A stretch of DNA of 64,000 bases from Ruminococcus sp. (GTDB taxonomy: Bacteria; Bacillota; Clostridia; Oscillospirales; Acutalibacteraceae): assembly GCA_017458845.1 (NCBI GenBank), contig JAFSZY010000027.1, positions 1 through 64,000 on the forward strand. The letters run 5' to 3'. Of the stretch, positions 1-9,200 are shown in pieces; position 1 is the stretch's first letter; each line of letters begins with the position of its first letter. A model generated the notes under the pieces. It had not been told where the DNA came from. It searched no databases and saw only the letters and a program-made list of their open reading frames with translations. The position numbers and the translations under genes were made by a program.

Positions 1-142
1 ATATATCGAGCATTTCTAAAGTTGACCCTCTATCGACCAAATCGCAAGCGATTTGCCCACTTTCCCCCAAGGGAAAGCTGGGATACACTATCAAACGTTT
101 GAATTATTGAAATGTTTTCCTTTCGACGAAGTCGAAACAATC

Positions 143-169
143 AGGGAGCCCGAGACGGACTCCCCTACG
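143..169. repeat. Interspersed repeat, one end of a MITE-like element
   Basis: This 27-bp unit runs from AGGGAGCCCGAGACGG to TCCCCTACG. It recurs exactly at 27208-27234 and, inverted, at 5993-6019. The unit can fold on itself (GGGAG.CCG with CGG.CTCCC). Only one end is visible here; the partner end is not seen within positions 1-142. The preceding 140 bases hold two further small inverted repeats (AAATCGCAAGCGATTT at about 46-61; CTTTCCCCCAAGGGAAAG at about 60-77) and no gene. Confidence 0.7.
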
Positions 170-179
170 GAATATTATT

Positions 180-1712
180 TTAATTAAGTTTTTCGGTTCT
201 GGTGACGTCCAGCTCGAACCAGAATGTGGAGCCTGAGCCCAGCTTGCTCTTGACGCCGTAACGCGCTCCGTGCAGGTCAAGAATATTTTTGACAATCGAA
301 AGTCCCAAGCCTGTGCCGATTACGCCGCGCTTGTGGGTTTTGTCCACCTTATAGTATCTGTCCCAGATGTACTGGAGCTTTTCGTCGCTGATGCCTTCGC
401 CATGGTCGGTAACCTCGACGCGCACACGTTTTTCGCTGGTCTTTTGGGTGACAATAATTGTCTTGTCCTCGCCGCAGTGGTTGACCGCGTTGTTGATGAA
501 GTTGTAGACAACCTGACCTATCTTAATCTGGTCGGCGTAAACATAGGCGTTTTTGTCGGTGATAAACTTGATGTCGTAGCCGTCCTGTTCTTTGAGCTTT
601 GTGTAACGCAGGAAAATGTCGTTGATTGAGTTCGTTAGGCTGAACTCCTCGCGTTCAATTTCAATAGCGCCCGCCTGAAGCTTGGAGAGGTCGAGCATAT
701 CGTTTACAAGATTAGTCAGACGGTTGGATTCGTCGATGATAACCTGAACGTTCTCGGGAGTGTTCTCGCCGGGGAGGTCGCGCATAACCTCGGCATAACC
801 CGTTATCATTGTCAGCGGCGTGCGCAGGTCGTGCGAGATGTTCGCTATGAGCTCCTGCCTCAGGTTATCAACGTTCTGGAGCTCCTTTCTCGTTACGTTG
901 AGCGTGTCGCTGAGCTCCTTGACTTCAAGATATCCGCTGCTGTTAAACTCGAGCTTATAGTTCTGTTTGGCAAGTTCCTTTACGCCCGCGTTGATTTCGC
1001 CCAGAGGCTTTGAAATTCTGCGCGCGACTATTACGGACAGCACGATTGAGAAGATAAGGAACACAACGCTAACTATGGCGAGCTGCATATGAAGCGTGCC
1101 GATAACCGAGCTGACGGGGGAAACCAAAGCGGAAATAAGCACAAAGCACTCAGTGTCGTCGCTGAGGTTGATTATCTCGGCAAATATCAGGTTTTCCGCT
1201 CTGTTATGCCGTTTTTCGATTTTACCGCCTTTCGGTTTGGCTTCATCGTTCGTGGAACTGTGAAAATCGTCAAATTCAATTTCAGCGTTATCTTCGCTTC
1301 TGACGCAATTCGTCGTGTAGCGTCCGCCCGCATTTTTTGCCAAACGGTAGTAGTTGTATACGCTCTGAGTGTCAAACTCACGCATACCTGTCGGGTTGTT
1401 GAACTCGCTGGAGTATTTCTGCTCCATAATCTCGTCGGTGGAGTCGTAGACATAAACGCTCATCTCGTTTTCACGCGACAGTTCATTTATTGTTTCGGTG
1501 GTGTTTTCACCGCTTTCGATGCTTTCGATTATTTGCGAAGCGTAGGTTTTTACCTGATTCTGCTTGATAAAAGTGTAGCAGGTCTCGAGGAAAACCGTCT
1601 GAAAAACCCACAGGAATATCAGCATTATAGCGGAGAACGCAATAAAATATATTCCCAGCTTAAACCTCAGCGGAAGCATACGCCAGCGGGTGAGTTTTTT
1701 AGTTTGTTTCAA
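180..1712 (-). CDS. Membrane sensor histidine kinase (HAMP, HisKA, HATPase)
   Basis: This is the sensor of a two-component system. It should autophosphorylate on histidine at the inner face of the membrane and pass the phosphate to the adjacent response regulator. Visible parts are a first membrane helix at about residues 20-40, an extracytoplasmic sensing loop of about 165 residues, a second helix at about 209-230, a HAMP linker starting at RRISKP, the H box NISHDLRTPL with His294, the N box NFINNAVNH (404-412), the G1 box around Asp436 and the G2 box GTGLGLSIV (466-474). Its 5' end overlaps the regulator gene by 14 bases, so the two are translationally coupled. The signal sensed cannot be told from the sequence, and no target gene is obvious nearby. 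Confidence 0.95.
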   Translation of the reverse strand: MKQTKKLTRWRMLPLRFKLGIYFIAFSAIMLIFLWVFQTVFLETCYTFIKQNQVKTYASQIIESIESGENTTETINELSRENEMSVYVYDSTDEIMEQKYSSEFNNPTGMREFDTQSVYNYYRLAKNAGGRYTTNCVRSEDNAEIEFDDFHSSTNDEAKPKGGKIEKRHNRAENLIFAEIINLSDDTECFVLISALVSPVSSVIGTLHMQLAIVSVVFLIFSIVLSVIVARRISKPLGEINAGVKELAKQNYKLEFNSSGYLEVKELSDTLNVTRKELQNVDNLRQELIANISHDLRTPLTMITGYAEVMRDLPGENTPENVQVIIDESNRLTNLVNDMLDLSKLQAGAIEIEREEFSLTNSINDIFLRYTKLKEQDGYDIKFITDKNAYVYADQIKIGQVVYNFINNAVNHCGEDKTIIVTQKTSEKRVRVEVTDHGEGISDEKLQYIWDRYYKVDKTHKRGVIGTGLGLSIVKNILDLHGARYGVKSKLGSGSTFWFELDVTRTEKLN

Positions 1713-2376
1713 AGCGGTACCCTACCCCTCGAAGTGTAACAATGCATTTGCTGTATTCGCCGAGTGATTTTCTGAGCAGCTTGATGTGAGTGTCCAGAGT
1801 TCTTTCGTCGCCGAAAAAATCATAGCCCCAAACCTCTGAGATAAGCTTTTCTCTTGTCAGAGCGATGCCCTTGTTCTTGACCATATAGAAGAACAGCTCG
1901 TATTCCTTGGGAGTCATTTCCACCCGCTTGCCGTTTATGGTAACGATTCTTGCCGAGAAGTCAACAGAGAGGTTCTCGAAAGTGAACACGTCGTTTTGAC
2001 CTTCGTCACTGTTTCCGCTGGAACGTTTGATTACGGCGTTGACGCGCAGCATAAGCTCCTTGGGAGAAAAGGGCTTTACGACATAATCATCCGAGCCGAG
2101 CTCGAAGCCATGAATCTTGTCGTACTCCTCGCCTCGCGCCGAAAGCATAATGACGGGAGTGTTTGAGAACTTGCGGATTTCTCTGCACGCCGAGAACCCG
2201 TCGAGCTCGGGCATCATAACGTCCATAATTATAAGGTCGTAAGTGTTTTTGCGGCATATTTCAATAGCCTGCATTCCATCGACCGCTTCTTCGACGGTGT
2301 GTCCCTCAAACTCAGCGTATTTGCGTATAAGCTGGCGGATGCGTGCCTCGTCGTCTACTACCAGAATTTTGCTCAT
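1699..2376 (-). CDS. OmpR/PhoB-family response regulator
   Basis: This is a DNA-binding response regulator of 225 residues, the usual length. The receiver domain (about 1-115) has the acidic pair in VVDDE, the phosphoacceptor Asp52 in MDVMMP, the conserved Thr/Ser strand and Lys101 in KPFSP. The C-terminal winged helix (about 130-225) has the typical TPKEYELF start and the GVGYRF end. It is the first gene of the operon, preceded by GGAGGG eight bases before ATG, and overlaps the kinase gene downstream. The 198-bp gap to the divergent fumarase gene must hold both promoters. Confidence 0.95.
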   Translation of the reverse strand: MSKILVVDDEARIRQLIRKYAEFEGHTVEEAVDGMQAIEICRKNTYDLIIMDVMMPELDGFSACREIRKFSNTPVIMLSARGEEYDKIHGFELGSDDYVVKPFSPKELMLRVNAVIKRSSGNSDEGQNDVFTFENLSVDFSARIVTINGKRVEMTPKEYELFFYMVKNKGIALTREKLISEVWGYDFFGDERTLDTHIKLLRKSLGEYSKCIVTLRGVGYRFETN

Positions 2377-2574
2377 AGCAATCCCTCCTTTAGTGTATAT
2401 GACTATTTTAACTGCGATTTGTGACAGTTGTATGTTGGTATTTAAAAAGTCTTATGACATATCTAATATATCACAAGACTAAGAAAAATGAAAGAGAAAT
2501 GTTGATTTAATAAAGTTTATAACGTATAATATTTAACAAGCCCTCACCCGAGGGCATCAAAATAAGGTGATACT

Positions 2575-3423
2575 ATGGATTACAGAATTATAAAGGCAGA
2601 AACAATTACAGATACAGTCAAGAAGCTGTTCACTGACTGCAATTATTTTATCGGCGACGATATTATGAGCGCACTCAAATCCGCTCGTGACAACGAAGAA
2701 AGCGAAGTCGGCAAAAACGTTCTGTCACAGATTATCGAGAACGACGAAATTGCAAAGGCCGAGCAAATCCCGCTCTGTCAGGACACGGGTATGGCGGTGC
2801 TTTTTGTGGAATACGGCGACAAGGTGAGCGTTGACGGCGATTTTGAGGACGCTGTCCGGGAGGGTGTGCGCCGCGCGTACATCGACGGATACCTCAGAAA
2901 GAGCGTTGTGGACGACCCTGTTTTTGACAGGCTCAACACCAAGGACAACACCCCCGCGATAATCCACACAAAAATTGTTGCGGGCGACAAAATAAAGATT
3001 ACCGCGGGCGGAAAGGGCTTTGGCAGCGAAAATATGTCCGCGATAAAGATGATAACCCCGTCCTACGGGGTAGAGGGCGTCAAGGACTTTGTGCTCGATA
3101 CGGTGAGGAAAGCAGGTCCCAACCCCTGTCCGCCCATTGTTGTGGGCGTGGGAATAGGCGCCACGTTTGAGCGCTGCGCCCAGCTTGCGAAAAAAGCCAC
3201 TTTCAGGGAGATTAACACGTCTAATCCCGACCCGCGCTATGCCGAACTTGAACAGGAGCTGCTCACTAAAATTAACCTGATGGGCTTCGGACCTGCGGGC
3301 TTGGGCGGAAACACAACGGCAATAGGCGTGAATATTGAAACTTCCCCGACGCATATCGCGGGTATGCCCGTCGCAGTGAACATTTGCTGTCACGCGGCGC
3401 GGCACAAAACCGCGGAAATATAA
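2575..3423 (+). CDS. fumA: Class I fumarate hydratase, alpha subunit
   Basis: With the next gene this should form the oxygen-sensitive [4Fe-4S] fumarase that interconverts fumarate and L-malate; the closely related L-tartrate dehydratase subunit TtdA is the alternative. Cysteines at the positions expected for the cluster are Cys68 (PLCQDTG), Cys185 (GPNPCPPIVVG) and Cys271/272 (NICCHAARH). Lys and His in HTKIVAGD and the glycine-rich GGKGFGSENMS belong to the same family. Length (282 aa) fits a separate alpha subunit, as usual in Clostridia, rather than the fused form of enterobacteria. AAGGTG precedes ATG. The next gene starts 13 bases downstream. Fumarase is more likely than tartrate dehydratase, as no tartrate genes are near. 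Confidence 0.9.
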   Translation: MDYRIIKAETITDTVKKLFTDCNYFIGDDIMSALKSARDNEESEVGKNVLSQIIENDEIAKAEQIPLCQDTGMAVLFVEYGDKVSVDGDFEDAVREGVRRAYIDGYLRKSVVDDPVFDRLNTKDNTPAIIHTKIVAGDKIKITAGGKGFGSENMSAIKMITPSYGVEGVKDFVLDTVRKAGPNPCPPIVVGVGIGATFERCAQLAKKATFREINTSNPDPRYAELEQELLTKINLMGFGPAGLGGNTTAIGVNIETSPTHIAGMPVAVNICCHAARHKTAEI

Positions 3424-3436
3424 TAGGAGGTAGAGT

Positions 3437-3985
3437 ATGAAAAGAATAACGCTTCCTTTGACAGACGAACAGATAAGCAGCCTTAAAGCCGGCGACAGCG
3501 TTCTGCTTTCGGGTACAATGATTACAGGCCGTGACGCCGCTCACAAAAGGCTGTTTGAATTGATAGAAAAAGGCGAGGAACTTCCCGTGGATATTAAGGA
3601 CGAGACCATTTACTACGTGGGTCCCGCTCCCGCTAAACCCGGATACGCCGTAGGTCCCGCGGGTCCGACTTCAAGCTATCGTATGGACAAGTACGCTCCC
3701 GCGCTTCTTGACCTTGGACTCAAAGGTATGGTAGGCAAAGGCGCCAGAAGTCCCGAGGTTGTCGGGGCTATTGTCCGCAACCACGCGGTATACTTCGCTG
3801 CAATCGGGGGAGCGGCGGCTCTCATAGCCAAAAGCATAAAGAAAACCGAGCCCATCTGCTATGAAGACTTGGGCACTGAGTCAGTCAGAAGATACTATGT
3901 TGAGGACTTTCCCTGCATTGTCGCGGTGGACAGCGAGGGAAACAACGTCTACGAAACAGAACCTCAAAAATATAATAAAGAGTAA
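3437..3985 (+). CDS. fumB: Class I fumarate hydratase, beta subunit
   Basis: This is the C-terminal (beta) half of the same iron-sulfur hydro-lyase, 182 residues. Family features are the N-terminal LSGTMITGRDAAHKR segment, the YYVGPAPAKPG motif, the GPTSSYRMD substrate-binding stretch and GMVGKG. It is preceded by AGGAGG and sits 13 bases after the alpha subunit gene, so the two are one operon ending at the hairpin at 3991-4014. The symbol follows the subunit naming used in Clostridia and is not meant to equate it with E. coli FumB. Confidence 0.9.
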   Translation: MKRITLPLTDEQISSLKAGDSVLLSGTMITGRDAAHKRLFELIEKGEELPVDIKDETIYYVGPAPAKPGYAVGPAGPTSSYRMDKYAPALLDLGLKGMVGKGARSPEVVGAIVRNHAVYFAAIGGAAALIAKSIKKTEPICYEDLGTESVRRYYVEDFPCIVAVDSEGNNVYETEPQKYNKE

Positions 3986-3990
3986 AAGAA

Positions 3991-4014
3991 AAAGGTCCGG
4001 AATTCGGACCTTTT
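3991..4014. terminator. Hairpin terminator after the fumarase operon
   Basis: AAAGGTCCG, a GAATT loop, CGGACC and TTTT form a hairpin with runs of A and T on its two sides. It can stop transcription from both sides, and it lies between two convergent genes. Confidence 0.8.
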
Positions 4015-4026
4015 GTGTTTGTATAA

Positions 4027-4944
4027 TCAGAACAGCACGCTTGTGTTCGCGAGCTCCTGCAATCCTCTCATAACGATAATAGGGCAGGTTACTACCAATG
4101 CCGCCACCAGCGCCGCCAGGGACGCGCAGGTCATCATCAAAAAGAAGCTCCAGAACGGCTTTTTGCCCTCGAGGACTTTTGTAATTCCGAGGTATAGGAG
4201 AAGTATGAACGCAATCATACCAAAGCTCGACAGGGTTGTGCTCTCGCTGTTGAACGAACCGATAGTTATGATGTTGAACAAATCCATAACCGATACAGCT
4301 ATGTAGGCGCTCATAGTGAGGTTTGCCGCCGCCTTGAACTTGGTCTTGATTTTGAAGAATTTCAGGTAGAAATTCACCGCAAGGCTGTAAACAAACTCTA
4401 CCGCTATTGACATAGCGAACGAAATGAGGAAAACCTCAAGCCCGCTCAGCTTCATTCCGCTGAACAGACCGCCCGCGCCGATTGAAAATCCGCGTGTGCC
4501 GTCAAAACTGAGCGTCATACTGATTGCGGAAATAACGGCGCAAATGGGCAGAAGAATCACCCAAATCGGCAAAGGCTCGCTATACTGTTTGGTGATTGTG
4601 TCAACAGCTTTTTTGGAGAAGAAATGCCCTAAAAGCTCGCCTACACGCCTGAAAGCGTAATAGAACTTGGTCGGTTTAACTTCATTCACATCAGACTTAG
4701 GCGCATCGACAACATTCGCGTCTAAGGGTGCTTGTTCAGCCTTGGGGGATTTCTCTTCGGCTTTGACAGGCTCCTCCTTGGGCTGTTCGGATTTTTCCTC
4801 CGCTGCAGCGGGTTCTTCTTTTGTATTCTCTTCAACTTCGGGAGAGGCTTCTTTTATCTCAGCCTCGTCCCGCTCCTTGGAGCAAACGGGGCAGACGCCG
4901 TTATCAGTAAGCTCGGCTCCGCATTTTTCACAGAATTTATCCAT
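4027..4944 (-). CDS. Zinc-ribbon membrane protein with acidic linker
   Basis: The N-terminus is a zinc ribbon (FCEKCGAELTDNGVCPVCS). A charged Glu/Lys/Ala/Pro-rich linker of about 70 residues follows, then a C-terminal half with about five hydrophobic segments, layout like the YIP1-type or DUF-type small membrane domains seen in Clostridia. I do not recognise a precise family and give no function. The ATG at 4944 is chosen over an upstream TTG because it lies about 10 bases after AAGGA. The gene follows lexA within 2 bases, so it is likely co-transcribed with it and might be SOS-regulated; that is inference. Confidence 0.8.
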   Translation of the reverse strand: MDKFCEKCGAELTDNGVCPVCSKERDEAEIKEASPEVEENTKEEPAAAEEKSEQPKEEPVKAEEKSPKAEQAPLDANVVDAPKSDVNEVKPTKFYYAFRRVGELLGHFFSKKAVDTITKQYSEPLPIWVILLPICAVISAISMTLSFDGTRGFSIGAGGLFSGMKLSGLEVFLISFAMSIAVEFVYSLAVNFYLKFFKIKTKFKAAANLTMSAYIAVSVMDLFNIITIGSFNSESTTLSSFGMIAFILLLYLGITKVLEGKKPFWSFFLMMTCASLAALVAALVVTCPIIVMRGLQELANTSVLF

Positions 4945-4946
4945 AA

Positions 4947-5534
4947 TCAATAGTTCCTTACAAGCGAGATAACCTTACCGAGAAGTATTACCTCGTCAAC
5001 AATAATCGGTTCATAGCTGTCGTTTTCTGGTTGCAGGCGGAAATGACCGTCCTCCTTGTAAAAACGCTTTACCGTGGCGCTGTCGTCAACCAAAGCGACA
5101 ACAATCTCGCCGTTGCGCGCTACGGGTGTGCGGTTAACTATGAGAACGTCGCCGGGCATAATGCCAGCTTTAATCATACTTTCGCCCTTGACCTGAAGCG
5201 CGAAAAGCTCCTTGCCGCGGCTCATATTCTTGTCCACGGTAACGTAGCCGAGCACGTTCTCGATTGCCACGATCGGGTTGCCCGCGGCAACGTCGCCGAG
5301 AATGGGCACGCTCTTGGCGCTTGTCTCGCCGACGACTTTTATGCAGCGATTGAGTCCCGCCTCTCGCTCAATCAGACCGTGCTCCTCGAGAGCCTTGAGA
5401 TAAAGGTGCGCTGTAGAGGTCGATTTGAGCCCGACATCACGGCAAATCTCACGAACGGACGGAATCTTGCCTTCGTCCGAGCATTCTATTAAATAGTCGT
5501 ATACAGCTTGCTGCTTTTTTGTTAAAGGTTTCAT
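4947..5534 (-). CDS. lexA: SOS repressor LexA
   Basis: LexA represses SOS genes until RecA filaments stimulate its self-cleavage. The winged-helix N-terminus (residues 1-65) has the SVREICRDVGLKS recognition helix. The cleavage bond is Ala84-Gly85 (DVAAGN). The peptidase dyad is Ser119 in GESM and Lys156 in ATVKRF. The length of 195 residues is normal. The ATG is preceded by AAGGAGG. A Gram-positive type LexA box lies about 65 bases upstream, consistent with autoregulation. Confidence 0.96.
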   Translation of the reverse strand: MKPLTKKQQAVYDYLIECSDEGKIPSVREICRDVGLKSTSTAHLYLKALEEHGLIEREAGLNRCIKVVGETSAKSVPILGDVAAGNPIVAIENVLGYVTVDKNMSRGKELFALQVKGESMIKAGIMPGDVLIVNRTPVARNGEIVVALVDDSATVKRFYKEDGHFRLQPENDSYEPIIVDEVILLGKVISLVRNY

Positions 5535-5597
5535 AATATACCTCCTTAGGGTTATACCCTATATTCATACTAATAATAACACTTCAAAAAGAAAAAG

Positions 5598-5613
5598 TAA
5601 ACAAATGTTTGTA
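5598..5613. promoter_or_regulatory. Putative LexA operator
   Basis: TAAACAAATGTTTGTA is a near-perfect palindrome that fits the Gram-positive LexA consensus CGAACRNRYGTTYG except in its outer bases. It lies 64 bases before the lexA start codon. A second palindrome, AGGGTTATACCCT, lies closer to the start (about 5548-5560) and may be another site. Confidence 0.6.
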
Positions 5614-5741
5614 AAAACTAAGTGAAAAATATCGACATTATGAACAAATTACGGAGAGTGTGCTGTATTTTTAAAATTTTTCAAGGTAATTTCAAGATAA
5701 TTTCACACAGTTTTCATATTCCCGTGTTTTAATATAACCGT

Positions 5742-5891
5742 ACTCAAACAGAACCGCAACTGATTGAGTATATTCTACCCTCCTCTTGTAAGTCGACTTA
5801 GAGACTTACATTTTTGTACCCCTCATTTTCTTTTAGAACTGGGAAGCGCTGAGCCAACCGCAAGGCTCAGCGCTTCTGGTGTTTGTTGAGT
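5742..5891 (+). ncRNA. Candidate structured RNA or long inverted-repeat element
   Basis: No gene is visible in this part of the 722-base gap between lexA and purL, but structure is dense. The ends (ACTCAAACAGAACC and GGTGTTTGTTGAGT) can pair over 14 positions with 11 matches or so. Inside are a 7-bp stem (GTAAGTC/GACTTAC, about 5790-5810) and a perfect 13-bp stem (GAAGCGCTGAGCC/GGCTCAGCGCTTC, 5843-5876). A possible promoter (TTTTCA, 16 bases, TATAAC) lies just upstream. The rod-like layout recalls 6S RNA but I see no diagnostic sequence, so the class is unknown. Confidence 0.4.
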
Positions 5892-5992
5892 GGTTAGTAT
5901 TCAGCGGTAAATTGTGGTTGGGGAGAAACCTTTGAGCTCCCGATAACTTTGTATTCCGAATGGATAAATATTGATATAAACTATATAAAACT

Positions 5993-6154
5993 CGTAGGGG
6001 AGTCCGTCTCGGGCTCCCTATTCTGTTTCTGTCATCCTGAGCGGTGCCCGCAGGGCAAAAGGAACCCCCTCCTCTTTATAACGGTATATATAGGAAGGAG
6101 ATTTCCAGACAAGCTCGGAATGACAAAAGGGATACCGAGACGGTATCCCCTACG
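5993..6154. mobile_element. MITE-like element, 162 bp, with inverted ends
   Basis: The element begins CGTAGGGGAGTCCGTC and ends GACGGTATCCCCTACG, so its ends are inverted repeats, and each end is itself a small hairpin. The left 27 bp is the reverse complement of 143-169 and 27208-27234. There is no transposase. The interior includes TCATCCTGAGC and, inverted, TCGGAATGACA, a motif pair common in bacterial interspersed repeats. A non-autonomous element moved by a transposase in trans is the likely reading. The rest of the gap to purL (6155-6256) holds nothing recognisable. Confidence 0.65.
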
Positions 6155-6256
6155 AAAAAGTATTAGATGAATATAAATAGTTCGGGAACTGACTTTTATA
6201 ATAGATGTAGCTATGTTCTCGACATTCACTGATTACTAAACACTAATCACTGACTA

Positions 6257-9200
6257 CTATTTAAAATAATTAACGCCGCTTTCGAAGATTCTCTGGTCTT
6301 TTTCGAAAGGCACGTTTGCGTAGAGGTCCCTGCCCTTACGCTCGGAGTGTCCCATCTTGCCGAGGATGCGTCCGTCGGGACTTGTGATACCCTCAATCGC
6401 GCATACAGAGCCGTTGACGTTATAGCGGATATCATCGCTGGGATTGCCGTTTAAGTCCACGTACTGGGTGGCAATCTGACCGTTCTCAATCAGGCGTGCG
6501 ACTGTATCGTCGTCAGCTATAAACCTGCCCTCGCCGTGTGATACGGGAACCGCGAACACATCGCCCGCGTTTACGCCCGACAGCCACGGAGACTTGACCG
6601 AGGTGACGCGTGTGTACGCCATATGGGAGATATGTCTGCCGACCGTGTTGAATGTGAGAGTCGGGTCTGTAGGTTTAACCTCGCGGATTTCGCCGTAAGG
6701 TACAAGACCGAGCTTAATCAGCGCTTGGAAACCGTTACAAATACCGAGCATAAGTCCGTCACGGTTGTTGAGCAGGTTGTCAACAGCCTCTTTGACCTTG
6801 GGATTGCGGAAAGTTGTCGCGATAAACTTGCCCGAACCGTCGGGTTCATCACCGCCGGAGAATCCGCCCGGGAACATAATAATCTGGCTGTTGTTTATAA
6901 TTTCAACCATCTTGTTTATGGTGTCCTCGATGTCGGAGGGCTTAAGGTTCTTAACGATGAGAAGCTCAGCGTCAGCGCCCGCTTTCTCAAAGGCTCTCGC
7001 GGTGTCAACCTCACAGTTTGTACCGGGGAATACGGGGATAAACACTTTGGGCTTGGCAACTTTGATTACAGGCGAGAGATTATTCCCAGTTTTATAGAGC
7101 GGCACACTTTCTCTGATTTTCGGGCATTGCGCGTTCGTTGGGAATACTTTTTCAAGCGGAGCAGTCCACTCATCAAGGATTTCGCTGTTTTTAATTTTTT
7201 CGCCGTTGATTTCGATTTCGTCATTTTCGGTAACCTCACCGAGCAGATAATTTTCTACGTCGTCAGGGAGCTTCGCGTCATCCTTAACCTCTATGATAAG
7301 AGAGCCAGACAGCGGAGCAAAGAGCTCCTCAAAGCTGAGTTCCTTCTCAAACTTAAAGCCAAAGCTGTTACCGAAGCACGCCTTGCATACAGAGGCAGCC
7401 GCGCCGCCTTCCTTAATTACAGAGGCAGAGAGCACCTTGCCCTCGTCCATCAGCTTGTAGACAGCCATATACATTTCCGTGAGCTCATCCCACTTGGGCA
7501 TAAGGGTCTCCTTGTCCTCGGGAACGGGAACATAATAAACCTTTGAGCCCGCTTTCTTGAACTCGGCGGAAATAGTCTTGCTCGCCTTAGTCATAGCGAC
7601 CGCAAAGGAAACGAGTGTAGGCGGAACGTCAATCTGTTCAAACGAACCGCTCATACTGTCCTTGCCGCCGATTGACGGAATACCTAAGCCCAGCTGAGCC
7701 GTCATAGCTCCGAGCAGCGCCGCGGCGGGTTTGCCCCAGCGCTCGGGTTTGTTCAGAAGCTTCTCGAAGTACTCCTGGAATGTCAGGCGCGCCTTTAAGG
7801 GATAAGCGCCTACAGCGAGGATTTTGGAGAGAGATTCCACAACGGCGTATGCTGAGCCGTGGAACGGACTCCAGCGTGACACCCCGGGGATAAAGCCGTA
7901 GCTCATAGCTGTTGCGTCGTCGGTTTCACCCTCGAGCAGCGGAATCTTTGCCGCCATAGCCTCCTGGGGAGTGAGCTGGGTTTTGCCGCCGAAGGGCATA
8001 ATAACCGTGCCCGCCCCGATACTCGCGTCAAAGCGTTCGCTCAGTCCGATTTGCGAGCAAACCTCAAGTCGGGACATATTCTTTTTGATTGCTTCCTTTA
8101 TTTCAAGACCTTCCAAAATCTTGGGGCAGGATGTGCGGTAGCATTTATTCTCGTCGGGAGCTGTGATGAGCGCCGACGAAACCTGAGTAACACCGTTTGT
8201 GTTCAAAAACTCGCGTGACAGGTCAACGATAGTATCGCCGCGCCATTTCATAGTAAGGCGGGGAGTTTCGGTTACTTTCGCCACAGCGGTTGCCTCGAGG
8301 TTTTCGGTTTCCGAAAGGGCGATGAATCTGTCGACATCGTCCTTGTCGAGTACGACCGCCATTCTCTCCTGACTCTCGGAGATTGCGAGCTCTGTGCCGT
8401 CCAGACCTTCGTATTTCTTGGTTACCTTGTCAAGGTTAACGCTCAGCCCGTCGGCGAGCTCGCCGATGGCTACGCATACGCCGCCCGCGCCGAAGTCGTT
8501 GCAGCGCTTTATCATCTTGGCAACCTCTGGGTTGCGGAAAAGTCTTTGGATTTTACGTTCGGTAGGAGGATTACCCTTTTGAACCTCTGCTCCGCAGGTT
8601 TCTATGGAGCTGAGAGTGTGGGCTTTGGACGAGCCTGTAGCTCCGCCGCAGCCGTCACGTCCCGTGCGTCCGCCGAGAAGCACAATTATATCCTCGGGAG
8701 CGGGAACCTCACGGATGACGTTCTCCTTGGGAGAAGCGCCGATTACCGCGCCGATTTCCATTCTCTTGGCAACATAGCCCTGATCGTAGAGCTCTACAAC
8801 CTGACCTGTGGCGAGACCGATTTGGTTGCCGTATGACGAATAACCCTGAGCGGCTCCCGTTGTGATTTTGCGGCTGGGGAGCTTGCCCTTAAGGGTGTCC
8901 TTGAACGCTGCGGTCGGGTCGCCCGAGCCCGTAACGCGCATAGCCTGATAGATGTAGGCTCTGCCCGAGAGCGGGTCGCGGATAGCGCCGCCCAGACAGG
9001 TTGCCGCGCCGCCGAAGGGTTCAATTTCGGTGGGGTGGTTGTGGGTTTCGTTCTTGAACTGAACGAGCCATTTTTCCGTGTTTCCGTCAATTGTAACGGG
9101 GACCTCTATGGAGCAGGCGTTGATTTCCTCGCTCTCGTCAAGGTCGGGGATAAGTCCGCGCTTTTTGAGAGCTTTCATACCGATGAGAGCCATATCCATA

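Noticed and set aside
1089..1739. 216-codon open frame on the plus strand over the kinase gene
   Set aside because: It is antisense to a clear histidine kinase and has no family features.
5949..6229. Small open frames on both strands
   Set aside because: They are read through the MITE-like element and have no ribosome binding site.
6623..7546. 307-codon open frame on the plus strand over purL
   Set aside because: It is antisense to the conserved PurL frame.
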